Shown piece after piece: positions 1 to 13,100 of a stretch of DNA of 64,000 nt. Location of the stretch: contig CM056583.1 of the NCBI GenBank assembly GCA_029721435.1, positions 58,184,120 through 58,248,119 of the forward strand. The letters are read 5' to 3'. The number at the start of each line of letters is the position of its first letter. Position 1 is the stretch's first letter. The position numbers and the translations under genes were made by a program. This DNA is from Gymnothorax reevesii (lineage: Eukaryota > Chordata > Actinopteri > Anguilliformes > Muraenidae). Below the pieces are notes generated by a model. The model was not told the DNA's origin, searched no databases, and saw only the letters and a list, made by a program, of their open reading frames with translations.

Positions 1-279
1 TGTGAACGATTTTTTCTTTGGCTGGTAAATAATTCTTCTGCCATCCACCAGAGTTATCATCTGTGGTCTTCCAGGCATTTAGATGCTCTTAAGCTCACCA
101 GTGCATTTGTCTGTTTTTAAGAGTGTACCAAATCGTTAATTTGGCCCCACCTGGTGTTTTATCTAGTCTAATGGATTTATTTAGTTACAGCTCTCTGGGA
201 TTCATATTGAGTTTAGACCTCTCAAGCCCTGAGCCTCTGGCTCGAAAATGACATGCCCAAAATGAAAGCTCTGCAACTA

Positions 280-465
280 CAAACCTCAATTCCAGTGAGG
301 TTTGGACGTTCTATAAAATGCAAATAAAAACAGCATGCAACGATTTGTGAATCTCATAAACCCACATTTTATTCACAGTAGAACATAGACAAAATATCTG
401 ATGTTGAAAGTGAGATATTTCACCATTTCATGAAAAATAGCCCATTTTGATTTTACAGCATTGGA
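280..465. mobile_element. Tc1/mariner-related MITE fragment
   Basis: It begins CAAACCTCAATTCC after a TA (278-279). It shares the run ATCTCATAAACCCACAT and the following CATAGACAA and GTTGAAAGTGAGA blocks with the element at 41155. Homology fades near 465 and the other end is absent. Confidence 0.7.
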
Positions 466-2164
466 TGCAATTGTTTTTTGTCTTATGTTTGTTCAATGTG
501 GACCACCTTGAAAACGAGATGGTACACCTCTAGGGGTTATCGATTAATAAACTTCTATCTTAGTTGCACTAATGTTTTCATGCATTCTTTGTTGGAAAGT
601 CAATATTTTACTGATAGTTACTATATGCAAGTGCTCATACTGTGTATACTCAGCTCATATCAAAAGATTACTGTGGTTAATGTAACAGGAGCTCCTAGTT
701 CTTCCTTACCACAGCACTGTGGAAGTTTAAGTAGCCTGATAAAATATTCAGCAGAATGAGGGCTCAAGCTGAATGATTGATGTGATGTGTCTGTGCCTGC
801 ATGGAACTTGATGATAACTTGGGGTTTGTTGGGCAAGATGTGTCTTAAGACTGATGGTCATGGAAAAACTCCAAGGTATAGAAGCCCAGAGGGTTCAGAG
901 ACCTGCAATGGCCTACCATCCAGCCAACAGCAAACACAAGCTTTTTAATAGTTTGATTTTTAACCTTTATTGGCAACATCCTTATACACCAACAGTTCAC
1001 TTATTTTCTTTAAATATTAAATATTTAAGAGTTCTTTATTATTAATCTGTTCAATTTCATTAAAACCACATTAAAAGCTGCAGTAGAGTGCTATCTAAAG
1101 CACTTTAAATCGGGAACCTGGCTCTTACTTTCGCACCAGACCTTTAGTCATACATGATAAAGATTAAGAAAAAATAATGAGAACGTATATCATAAATAAA
1201 TATAACTTTTGAAGACAAGTAATTACAAACAGAATAAGACAACCATAAAAGAGACATAGTTCTAGGTTAAATTTGGAGACAACCAGTCCCACTGAAATAG
1301 CATTTTCTATTACTCAACTAGCGCCAAAAACCGTGTTGTGGAGGTGCGTGAGTGGGCAGGCTAGCGTTCCAACCTGCAACACCCACCAATGAGTTCCCCC
1401 CCTTTGGTGTTAATTTGTAAATTTTTTAAACTAATGCAAATGTGGGTGTGGATAATGTTGGGCTAGAGTCTATCCAGACAAGCACGTTGTGAAAGGCTGA
1501 AATATGACCCAGACGAGTTCCAAATTCGCCCCAGGATTGCTACGCTACTCACTCCTAAAACAATTTAGAGTCTGAATTCAGAGTCCCCGTTTTTGCATCA
1601 CTAGTCAGTCCATGGATACCTGGAGGAAATGAAAATGAACGCAGCACAGAGAAAGGCCCAGGGAAGGACGAGGTGCTGTACTTCTTTGAGTTGACGCTGT
1701 GATTTTCTGCATCAACATTCCCTTTTTGGTCACACACAACTGGCAACAGACACATTACAGGCAGTTTCAGTAATTACTGTATACTTTAGTGCACACAAGA
1801 AATTTTTTTTATTTCATCCACTGTCTTCATGAGGGGGGTCATCACTAGCCTAAGACTATGTAACCTATGCTAGGGTTTTCAGAAGGGTTCACCTCACATT
1901 CTTATAGCAGAAGACATCCTTTTCTCAAGTTTCAATATCTTTTTACACCCTGTCCAGTTACTGTGTAAAAACACAAGCATAAGCATGTAGTCACTCAGGA
2001 GACATACTGACAACCTCGGGCCTCCTTTTGCTTGCCAGAGGCAGATTCCTGTCCAAGGTGGACAGAGCTGATCATGAGAGCTGACGTCTTGCATGTCTGA
2101 CTCAGGATTTATGACCCCGCCATTTATACATGGCAGGGGAATATGGAGTTACCCTTGTCTATCA

Positions 2165-2975
2165 TTACCTACGTTCATCCATCCGTACAGGATGCTGTTT
2201 GTCCACTTCTCCTCAAAATCTAATGGACAGAATTCAACAAGCTTTGGTAAATGTTTTCTAGAAAGGTCAAAGGTGCGCATCTTATTTTTTCTTTGACAAA
2301 CTGTCCTTCCATATATCCGTCCGTCCCTATTGGATGTTGTCAATCCACTTCTCCTCAAAAACTACTGGACATAATTCCACAAGGTTTGGTAAGTGCTTTC
2401 TACCTAGGTCGAAGGAGTGCATCTCATATTTTGCCTGATTAAATAGCATAATTTCACAATTCTATCCGTCCGTCCATATGTACAGGATTTTGTCTATCTG
2501 TCTATTTTTGTTATCCGTCTGATATCTTGTTTGACAAAATGTCCTTCCATCTGTATGTATGGGATGTAGTCTATCTGCTTCTCCTCATAAACTAATGGAC
2601 ATAATTCAACAAGTTTTGGTAAACGCTTTCTAGATCGGTCGAAGGTGTGAATCTTAGATTGTGTTTTACAAAATGTCCGTCTGTACATAGAGATGTGGTC
2701 TATCCGCTTCTTCTCAAAAACTCCTAGACAGAATTCCACAAGCCTTGGTATGTGGTTTCTACATAGGATGAAGGTGTGCATCTCATATTTTGCTTTACAA
2801 AATGTCTGTCCATCCATCTGTACATATGGGATGTTGTCTATTTGCTTCTCCTGGACTACTAGACATAATTCAACAAGCTTTGCATTCTAGAATGCATTCT
2901 AACTCTAGAATGCATTAAATGCATTCTAGATCCGTCAAATGTGTGCATCTCATATTGTGTTTGACAAAATTGGAT
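2165..2975. repeat. degenerate tandem array, about 130-145 bp period
   Basis: About six diverged units share TTCTCCTCAAAA, GGACATAATTCAACAAG, GGTCGAAGGTGTGCATCTCA and TTTGACAAAATGTCC blocks, spaced near 128-145 bp, with one partial unit at about 2490-2560. ATCCGTCCGTC-type simple sequence separates the units. A small inverted repeat of GCATTCTAGAATGC type is present at 2880-2930. The open frames here come from the repeat. Confidence 0.8.
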
Positions 2976-3254
2976 AATTTCACAATTTTAGGGGCCTCAC
3001 AAACTCTCAGTGGCATCTGTGCTCAAGGACACAAATTTTGTAGTTACAGACTGTGTCTTAGATCTTTTGAACAGTGAGAAATATGTAACAGTAACACGTT
3101 AGGCTTATTCTGCTGGCCTTTTCGTATTGTGTTGTCCCTAACGATGCAAAGGCAGTTGCTTTCATTGCCACCTCTGATTCAGACTTTTCAAATAATTTCT
3201 GATCATTTTTTTCTGTCATTTCCATCCTCCATCCCACTCATCTCCCTTGCTACC

Positions 3255-3322
3255 TCTCTCTCTCTCTTTCTCTCTCTCCCCCTCGCACTCTCTCTCTCTC
3301 TCTCACTCTTTCTCTCTCTCAG
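3255..3322. repeat. (TC)n microsatellite
   Basis: This is a pyrimidine tract dominated by CT/TC dinucleotides, with interruptions such as CCCCCTCGCA and CTTT. Confidence 0.9.
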
Positions 3323-6086
3323 GAAGGTGTTGTAGCTGTTTAGAGGCATAGATTACTATGGCATTATTCAATTTTAAGTTAAAGTAGCCAACAGAGGTGC
3401 AATAACGGTCAGCAGCACGCCTCCCACTACAATCACAACTAACCAGCCCCAACCCTTTGGACCTCACACTGGATTGTGGAATATTTTCATACAGAGACAC
3501 TGGGCTGTCTGGGGCATTAGTACATTGGAAAATGTTGGATATTGAGTGCTTGAATTTCAGGGAGCCTGAGAGATTGAGAATGAGGACATTGGGTCACACG
3601 ATTGGCTGAGTTTTGGGAATCGGAATATTGGACTTTGATATAAGGAAATTGTGTTGCATATAAAGAAACCTGGATGGCAGGGAGCAGGGATATTGGAGTG
3701 GTAACCCCAGGTAGCATTCTGTTGGATATAAAATGGCTCCTGTTGCTGTTATCCTTATATTTATACCCAGTGCTTTAGCAGGGCAACAACATTTCTAAAA
3801 CCTGATACACTGTATAGGAATATCAGAGATAAGGCAATAATAATTCTACTTAAAATAGATCTTGAGTATAAAAAATTGTCTGTATACTCTGGTTTTATTT
3901 CATTGAATAAAGTAAAGCAATATATATTTCTTTTATTCAATAAAGTGGTCACCATAATCAAGAATCAATACACGGACAGAAGTTTACTCCTGCAAGAATT
4001 ATTACTACCGTGTCTTCCGCATTAGTTTTACAGACATTATCTGTAACTCCCAGCGGGCTTTCGATCAGTAGCGCCATTGTAAGTGCCATTTTAGCATTTG
4101 GTGATTGATTGGCAAAGACTCTGTGCCTTTTTTCCGCAGAACTCTTTTCTTTTTTTTCCCATTTTGCCTACCAACAATGTCTTGAGTTCACTTTCTCAGA
4201 AGGAAAGGTATAAAAAATCATGAGCTATGGTGGGCCATGAGTATGATGGTTTTCCTTCTCACAAATTGTAACACCTCCTGATTTCACCAATTGGTTCCTT
4301 CCTCTCAGGATGAAGGCGAGTCAGTTCATGAATTCAGCAGGTGTAATGATTCTAATACAAATTACATTCAGTCCTCCAAGGCACATAATTAAGGACCACT
4401 AACATGGCTGTGAACTCTTGAACGTGAGACTCAGGCAAATGAACCTTTTTCATATGCTGCCAGATCAAGCATTTCTTACTCATAGGAAAAAATACAGAAC
4501 ACAAATTCTCATCTACTGGACATATAAAAGAATAACTTTCATTGTCTCACTTGGGCCATCTCTCTTCTGGCAATCATATGCACCACTGAAATATGACCTT
4601 CAAATATCTTGCAACAAATCCTGAGATTAATACAAGCAAAGCATCCCTAAAATTGATCGGCTTGTGCTGTAGAGCTGCATTTGGCCGGAGGTTACTTTTT
4701 GCCCAACAGTTTTTAGTGGTCTCACAAAATATAAAGGTTTGCTTACAAACAATACTATTGCATTGGACTATAGGACCACTGGATTGACAAACAGACAACT
4801 TTTTGACGCAGTTTTAACTGTAGCTAATTATGCAAGGTTATGGACATGGGCAACTCATTAAATTTAGGATTAAGTTTTGCGAACTGTTACCTGAGGGAAA
4901 GAGAGAGAAATAGGGAGCCCCTGTTCTCTATCATCATCTTGGCAGCCAAAAACAGCCACAGGGCAATAATGTTCGAACAAGCAGCACATAGGTAGCCTGT
5001 AATATTGAAGCAGTGTTTCTCCGTGATGCTTTCCAGATGGTTGGCAGTGTTCATGTGCTATAATAAGTCTGATTAGGTCCTTGTTAATGTTGACTGTTAC
5101 AATGTATAAATCTAAGCAGTGAAAATGAGATTCAGCTGGCTTTAATTATTGGATGAATATGCTTAGATGCTTCCTGCAATGAAAATTTTTGGATTTCATA
5201 TTTATATCAATCAAGATCATCTACAAAGTAATCTAGACCATCACATTCCAATCTTTCTTGGTGCTGTTAAACAGCTCTCTGCACTAAAATTATCATACTT
5301 GTTAAATATTGACAGAAAAGTTATGAAATAATGACTGTTTTTCATCCATTCAATATTTAAGTGAAATATTAACAAAAATAAAACCTTTTAACTGAAATAT
5401 AATAGTCGCACAAAAATCTCACCAAGCATTTTAATCTTTTATTTAGACTTAAAACACTTATTTAATCACCTTTCTTCTTAGAAAAAGAAATTCTGCCACT
5501 GATTTGGAGTAATTGGACTCATTTCTAGATTTGTTCACAGAATAACATAATTTCGCAAGCGGTTCATGCTCAAAAACCTTCCAATGTGGTTAAACTAAAA
5601 CAATTATGCAAATAAGAGCAGCTAAAATTCCTCCACAGTGATGTAAAAGACTTGTCGCCAGTTATGACACAGGCTTGAATGCAGCTGTTGCCGCCAAGAG
5701 AGGCACAACCCCTTCTTAGGTTTAGAGGAGCGATTATTTTTTTCAAATGGGTGATATACGACTTGAATGACTCTCTCTTCAATGAAGGAAATGATCATTT
5801 AAATGCTGCATTTTGTCTTTACTCACATTGTTTTTGCCTGATATTGAAATTAGTTGGGTACTAAGAAACATTCAAAAATAGTGCCATGGGCACTGTAGCT
5901 CACTTGATTTAATTCAAGCTTTAGTGTTATGTAAGCTCACATGTGGTTGTGTCTTTTGTGCTTGAGTATAACATTGGGACAATGAGGAAACCTTTTGTCA
6001 TTTGTTTAGGAAAGAAACAAATATAACTGCAAGCGGTAATCACGGGGTCCAAGCAACAAGAGGTAATCATCAGTTTTAGAGCAATG

Positions 6087-7191
6087 TGTTGTGATCTTGA
6101 TTCTGCTTTCATGTTTAAGTTCTGTGCCTGGCTTTGCCATGTTTGATTCTGTTTAGTGACCACTGCGTATGTCTGACCATTCTTAGGATCATGTATTGTG
6201 TTTTTTGGTAATTTATATTTCAGGTTTTATTATTATTTCATGCCATGTTTTCATTTCCATGCATTGCACTTCGTCTATCCTGTCTTGTCTTGTGTAGGTC
6301 TTTGCCCAGGTCCCTAGTCTTGCATACCACTCATTCGGGTGATTTATTGGTTTCTGGGTTTTCAATCTTCCTTCATTATCTCGTGTGCTTCCTTCCTCTC
6401 TCTTTTACTATCTACTAACCATACTAACAGTTTGTTGTTTTCGATAATTACTAACCCTCATTAACATTGTATATTTTTACTAACTTTCTAACATGCACTT
6501 GGGATTGTATAGCTGCACATACTAATTGACTAACAATCTCTCAGCAGTCGCTCAATTCTAATCTCCGCCTCCTTGCCTATCCCTAATTATCTCTGCTGCA
6601 AGTTTCTGTGGATTTCCACTTATACTTTGTGCTTTCCTTTTATCTTGGCACTTTAGTACTCCTTAACTGGAGCTGTTGTTTTGTACTTAGGTTTGTCTTG
6701 TGATCCCTGTCTGTGTTTTTGGCTACAGCCAAATTCATGTAATTAGTTTATTCCTCATGTGTCTCTCCTTGATCATTGTTACCATTGATTGCACCTGTTC
6801 TCCCTGGTCATGTGTTTACCCCGGGTGTGTATATAAGATTTCTGTTTGGTACACTTTCTTGTCAGATCGTTCTCCGTAGTTTTCTCGTGCCATGTTTCTC
6901 GCCTTGATTTCTCAGTGTTTATCTTTCTGACTGGACTGTCCTTGATATCGAGCTTTGCCTACTCCCTGTACTTTTGCCGCATTCTTGTTTTTTGACCTCT
7001 TTTGTCTGACTACGATTTTTTGCGATTGGTGCCCTGTGTATGACTCTGGATTTCGCCCTTTGGATTCTGATTTTGAATTGCGGACATTGTACTGTTGCCA
7101 GCTCTGTTGGGGGGTTTCCCCCTTCAGAAATAAAGCCTCCTTTTTGCATTTTACTGGTGTTTGCTCTTGGTTCATTTCGTAAATCCTCACA
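6087..7191 (+). mobile_element. solo LTR 1
   Basis: This is a complete LTR of 1105 bp, starting TGTTGTGATC and ending CCTCACA. It is flanked by a perfect 5-bp duplication, CAATG, at 6082-6086 and 7192-7196. It has a TATATAAG box at 6830-6837 and an AATAAA signal at 7129-7134. A G-run/C-run hairpin sits just before the poly(A) signal. No internal retroviral region adjoins it, so it is a solo LTR left by recombination. It is clearly homologous to the LTR at 31991-33264. It lies antisense to gfra2 in intron 3. The family (Ty3/gypsy or endogenous retrovirus) cannot be fixed from the LTR alone. Confidence 0.88.
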
Positions 7192-7489
7192 CAATGAGGA
7201 CAAAAATAGTGTAAGTTTTTCAGAAAATTTCCAGTTCATAGCACATAACTGTGCATGGCATCCTTTGCCCAGCAAATTAGTCATTGCCATGTCTGTGAAA
7301 TGGCAGCTGTTACTTGATTGACAAAACTGCCGGATAATTAAAGATTTATTTTGCTCATAGGAAAAACAATTTAATCCTCACACTACAGAGAGGCAAAATG
7401 CTAAATTAGAACCACTGAGTCAATTGGGTGAAAACAAATATTCAATTTTACATAGTTTTTCTTATTACAGTGCCACATTAAAACCAACT

Positions 7490-8400
7490 GGAATCACATT
7501 TGTTGTAACTCTTTACAACCACCATCTGGCCAATCAAGGTCATTTACATTAAGTTTGCCCACTTACACATCCTAAACAATAGTATCAAATTTTATGCTTG
7601 ATGACAGTTATGTAAGTACAGGGGCTAAAAGAATTGAATAGGCTGATATTCGCTATGTTTGAAATATTATTTTGTTCGTATTGGTTTTTATGGCAACCTT
7701 CACCATTATGAAGCAAGCACAATTTAAATTGGTTTAACCCATGATTGGTTTAAGAGTTATGCCCATTTGTTTGCTATAGTGCTACCTATGAACTAATAAA
7801 AAGCAAATTCAGTGTGGAGAAGTTGCATAGCCTGTAAATGTGTGATCTCCTTTGGTAATGATTGGACATCACATTAAGGAGACACAGCTCTTTATATCAA
7901 TATAGGCCACGCCCCTACATTTTGTGCAAATTGATCTCACTGTCTGGGAAGCGATAAAAATGAAAGGTTTCACAAACAATTTAAAATGGCAGAAAGTTTG
8001 CAAATACGAAAATGGGTGTGGCTTACATGGATTGATTCATCATGACCCACAGAATGTAACAAAAAAGAATTCTATTTCTATAACCTATGGTTTAGAAGTT
8101 ATTGCCCAATACATATTGTCTCTCCTTTTAGTGCCACCATATGGCCAATCAAATAATTTTAACAAGAATTCTTTTTCACAAGAATATCATTTCATGATGA
8201 CAGGTGACAGTTAAATGATTGTTTAGACAACTGAAAAATTGATTGGCTAATGGTGGCTATGTTGTTGCATTTATCACTTTGTTATTATAGCAACCTTGAC
8301 TAACATGAAGCATGTAAAATTTCAAGTTGATCAGACAAATTACTTTAGTAATATAGCCATTTGTTTCCTATAGCGCCACCTAATGATGGATTTACACCAA
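7490..8400. repeat. diverged tandem duplication, about 600 bp period
   Basis: Blocks in 7490-7800 recur in 8115-8400 in the same order. Examples are CCACCATCTGGCCAATCAA (7520) and CCACCATATGGCCAATCAA (8141), and TATGGCAACCTTCACC (7689) and TATAGCAACCTTGACT (8287). GCCCATTTGTTTGCTATAG (7760) likewise pairs with GCCATTTGTTTCCTATAG (8356). The spacing drifts from about 620 to 595, so the copies have indels. The repeat family is not named. Confidence 0.7.
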
Positions 8401-10311
8401 TCAAACAAATTTAAATCTGTCCATCTACATGTACTGCCTCACAAAATTTCACATGGAACCCTTCGATGGTTTGGTAGAGGTAGATCAAGGTTAATGCAGA
8501 TGCCGACGCTGAAGCTGCTGCATGACAGCATAAGCTCCCTTTGATCCGTTGGACCAAATGAGCTAAATAGAAAAAATAAAAAAACACGCAAAAATAGAAT
8601 AAATCAGAAAGAGGGTAAATACTTTTTCGCAAAACTTTATTTCAAGCATTAGTGTTCCTTTTAAGCTGCTAATTAGTAGCAAATGATTTAAGGTCCCACC
8701 TAACAGGGATATAAAGCCCAGTTCTTTGCAGGAGTAACCAGCAGCACACAATAGCCATGAAGAAAAAAGAACAGAACACCTGCAACTGATTCATCACTGT
8801 TTTGCAGCTAGATCATTCTGAAGCACAGCAGCTTTCTCATAATTTCAGTTTTTTCGCTCTCAGTTTCAAAAACTAGTTTTGAAAAACAATGTAGCTGATG
8901 AATGTGCTGGTTATGTCTGCACAAGAGCTTATGCGGCAAAAGAAAAACACCACCAACTTATAATTCAAACTAAAACTTTGAGATAAAAATTATGCTGACA
9001 TATTTATCCATCAGGATACCCATCTAGACTGTAAGTTGGGGGGGAAAAAAAGAGGAGCTTCCCATTTTTAGAATATTCTAGGTAACTCATAGTTCATTAC
9101 CAAAATATCGTCACTTATCATATGATGACTAATCACGTGATGATTCTCGCACTATGGTTTGAAACAGCACTTTTTATGGCTGGTGAACATCAGTTGAGGC
9201 TACTGCAGTCCATCATACGCGGTAAGTTAATATTGATAAGACATCAAATGAAGAACATTAGACTGAAATGAAAGGAGAATGATAGCATTCAATGTTAAAA
9301 TGCACAGAGACGACCACTGTTTAGTCTGCCGAATCTAAGGACGGTCTGGGCATAGCGAGTGAACGGCATGAGTTCATCATGAACTCAGGTGCCCCATTAA
9401 TGCAGAGGCGTTCAAGAGACATCTGCACATTTTTATGGCACTCTGTTGATGCAGAAGTTGGTTCATGAGCTGTGACAGCAGCCTTTATCCTTGTTTTTGT
9501 TTATTTTTCCTCCTCATGGAAGCAACAGAAAAGTGGCAGCAAAGAAACCGAATCATCAGCCAAAAAAAAAATTTAAAAAAAAAACGGAAAAACAAACAAG
9601 TTTAAAATCATGGGCACCACTGCATGCAAGGATTTGAAACTTGATTATTGCATAGAATATCACGTCAGTCATCCTCAAAGTTGTATGGCAAACTTCCCGC
9701 GTTCTCATAATCGTCTAATTTTTGAAGTCTGCCCACATTCAGACACTTATAAGAAACTGTAAGCACAAATGAAGGTGCACCAGATTATGACAGTCTGTGA
9801 CATACAGTATTACTGAAAAATCTTATCTGTCAACCTGTGGGTGGTGTTAAATCCTGACAAGTGGAAAATTGTACCAAAATAATATTTTTCTTTTCCACCT
9901 GCTATGCTGTCAAAGCACCCCCTCCCCACCCCGAACACTGCCTCTTTCTTCGATCCCTGACAACACTGAGCGTGACTCAGTGACTCATATTAACTCTGAC
10001 CAGGAGCGTAGCCTCTCATTCTGGGCAGATATACAGCAATATACAGTATATTGCTCTTAGCTCTTTTTCAATCCAACCTGAATTTTTTCGTGAGCCCTCA
10101 CCCTCTGTGGGTCCCTTGAAATGCCTTTACCATTCGCCCTTCAAGTGAACTTAGAACTTGAATTTGAGCCGACTCAAATATGTTTTGCAGCTGGTTGCCT
10201 TACTTTTTTTTGGTTGAGCCAACTTTTTCTTGCAGTGAATTTATTTTATGTATACACGAAGCTCTAGCGAAAATTCAATCAGGAAGACTCTTCTTGAGAA
10301 TTTTTTAATTT

Positions 10312-10735
10312 AACCTTTGTTTAACCTGGGAAATCCCAATGAGAATGAAACTCTTTTTCAAGGGAGCCCAGGAGGGTTGAGGGGGAGAGGACAAATTGCA
10401 AAGCCACGGGAGGCAGGTTGAAAGAGCCAGGTTTGGAATTAAGCCTTAACACTGGGGAACCCCCTACTCTTGTCAAAGAGTGTCATAGGATCTTTAATGA
10501 CCCCGGTTTAACGTCTCATCCAAAAGATACCTCCTCCTTCAGTACAGTGTCCCATTCATTGCAATGGGCATTATTCAACCAGAAGGAAGATCCCAACCTA
10601 CTAGCCCATCAACATCAACTTGGTTTTCCCAGGTGGCCTCCCATCCAAGCACTAATCAAGCCCACACCTGCTTAGCTTCAGCCAAAGGGCTGAAGCAGCT
10701 TGAGTAGTGGCATACCTGCGGGCATGCTCCAGCCT
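10312..10735 (-). mobile_element. 5S-rRNA-headed SINE (SINE3-like)
   Basis: On the minus strand, 10735-10625 resembles 5S rRNA. It contains GAAGCTAAGCAGG (A-box region) and CTTGGATGGGAGGCC (C-box region), the internal polymerase III promoter. The rest (to about 10312) is a non-5S body with GTTTAACGTCTCATCC on the plus strand. A SINE whose head derives from 5S RNA fits the SINE3 type. The middle of the 5S domain is altered, so it is not a functional rRNA gene. Comparison with 16505-16605 shows that it interrupts an older repeat. Confidence 0.72.
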
Positions 10736-11949
10736 GTAGTTTATTTCTCATTCAATCTGCCTTTCACTCCACTCAAGCGTGCACTCTCAAAATTCCTGCT
10801 GTCATTGTCTGGGGCGCAAAAATTCTGGGGTTATTATATAAGATTTGGAGGCAAAATTTATTACTGCTGACTAATTGGTATCCGTTTGTAGTTCACTGGC
10901 AAATTGGTTAAGTACTAAGATTTTCACTTGTCAAGGATATTTAGGTTCAGAAATTATGGAGCGCCTAACTACTCAGGGCAGCTCACCAGCCGTGGCTCGG
11001 GAGCCCTCTTAGTGCCGTCAGTGGCTATCAAAGCATTTTTTGCACTTCCGCCCTGCAGCAAGCCCTCAAGCCAAACGTGAATGAGCTGTCATCTCTGCTC
11101 TTCCTGTTCAGCATACACAAAGCATAGATAATAACCGGCCAATTAGTCATCACTGATCAGTGTAACTCAAGGCAAGATGAATGTTCTATCAATACCCAGA
11201 TATGCATCCGTCAGCCTGGGCAGCAAAGAAGCATGGGGTAATTTTACAACCAGACCATATGAAGAAATTTGAAGTTAGCATGCACTAACCCCATCTGCCT
11301 TTTGCACATTCAGAGCAATGCAAAGTTGCGCATCCAAGCCTGTTGATTTGATTCCATTCTGGGTTGATTGCCCATCCTGTCCCAAGTAGCCTGGATGTTT
11401 CAGACTGAAATTTTTACGACCTGAATTTGACCAGGTTGAACTGAAAAAGAAACACTGAATTAAAACAATTCCTCTTTTGATTTCAAAGAAATCAATTCAT
11501 TACAAATACATTCAGATATAGTTGATAGTTTTCTGAGTACAATATTTAAATGCTATGCATTCAGTGGTGTTTACATGTCAATATCAAGAATTCAATGGCT
11601 GTTCAAATTCAAATACTTATGTCACTTATTTGCTTCCATAGAATAAGTGGGGTTGGGAGCCCCGTCCGAATTCTGACTATAAAATAATCTATAAATCGCT
11701 CCTGAAAAACATAATATTTGGCGAGCGATACCTCTCCAATTTTTTTATGGCGAAGTGCAGATTTGCAAGCTTTGACGGGATAGGGGAAAGAGAGGACTTA
11801 TAATTATGACTCATGTACCTCTTCGTACATTTTGTGATGTGGAGGCACGATTTACGGTTTCTTGATAGATCTCTGCACAAATACTCAACACTGTATGAAA
11901 AGACTGTTGTTTTCATGTACAACCATTTCCATTTCCAAAAAAATAAATA

Positions 11950-13100
11950 AATAATAAAACAGAATGCAGTGATTTGCAAATCAATTAAAACCCTATATTT
12001 CATTGAAATGAGGACAAAGGCAATGTATCAAATGATGAAACTGATAAATTTCATTGTTTTGTGAAAATATCTGCTCATTTTGAATTTGATGGCAGTAAGA
12101 TGTTTTTAAAGTTGGGACGGGACAATAAAAGACTGGAAAAGTTGCATGATGCTAAAAAAAGACAACTGGCAGAACATCTCTCAACTAATTAGATTATTTA
12201 GCAACAGGTCTGTAACATGCTTGGGTATAAAAAGTCTTTCATAAGTAAATATGGTGAGGGCAGAACCACTCTATGAAACACTGCGTGGGGAAATAGTTCA
12301 ACAATTTAAGAATAACATTATTGACTTTAAATTGTAAAGAATTTTATCCACTACTGTATGGTACATAATATCATTAAAAGATTCTGAGAATCTGAAACAA
12401 TCTCTGTATGCATGTGACAAGGCCAGAGTCCAGTTTTAAGGTCCTCAGGCGCCATTAAAAACAGTGGAAATCTCTGCATGGACTCAGGAGCATTTCTGTA
12501 AACCTCTGTCAGTAAACACAGTTTCTCACTGCATTCACAAGTGTAGACATTAGACCATATATAAACAAAATCCAGAAACACTGCCTTCTTTGGGCCAAAG
12601 CTAATTTAAAATGTACTGCCCTGAGGTTTGACTAATCAAAATGTGAAGTTATTTTTTGAAATCATGGATGCCACGTCCTCCGAGCTAAAGAGAAGAACGC
12701 CCATCCGGCTTGTTATCAGCAAACAACTCGAAAGCCAGCATCCATGATAGTATGGGGGTGCATTAGTATATATGGCATAGGGGGACAACATGAGGACAAC
12801 ATTAATGATAGAACAATATAAACTGGTTTTGCTGCAACATTTACTGCCATCCAGATGCCTTTTTTAAGGAAAGGCCTTGCTCATATCCGCAACACCATGT
12901 CAAACACCATACTCTGCATGTATTACAACATGATGGCTCTGTAGTAAAAGAGTCTGGGTGCTATAGTGGTCTGCCTGCAGTCCACACTTGCCAATCACTG
13001 ACAATATTTGGCACAAAATTAAATGAACAATATGAAAAAGGAGGCTGTGAAATATTGAACGGCAGAAGTCCTACATAAAGCAAGAATGGAAAACATTTTG
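11950..13100 (+). mobile_element. Tc1/mariner-type element, heavily decayed
   Basis: Plus-strand sequence follows the Tc1 element from its subterminal region (cattttgaatttgatggcag near 12077) through a degenerate transposase. Recognisable steps are the helix-turn-helix region near 12290-12400, a block near 12660-12760 that reads ASMIVWGCIS in one frame, and the catalytic block near 12850-12990. Numerous stops and frameshifts are present. It degrades into other sequence near 13100, and neither terminal inverted repeat is intact. It is older than the copies at 13.8 and 49.5 kb. Confidence 0.78.

Noticed and set aside
478..759. 93-codon open frame near the left edge
   Set aside because: It follows a MITE fragment, has no recognisable domain, and has the composition expected of random AT-rich DNA.
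2165..2975. CRISPR-like regular array
   Set aside because: Units are long, diverged and without unique spacers, and the setting is a vertebrate intron.
10620..10735. A functional 5S rRNA gene
   Set aside because: Only the A-box and C-box regions match. The middle is altered and the sequence continues into a SINE body, so it is a retroposon head.
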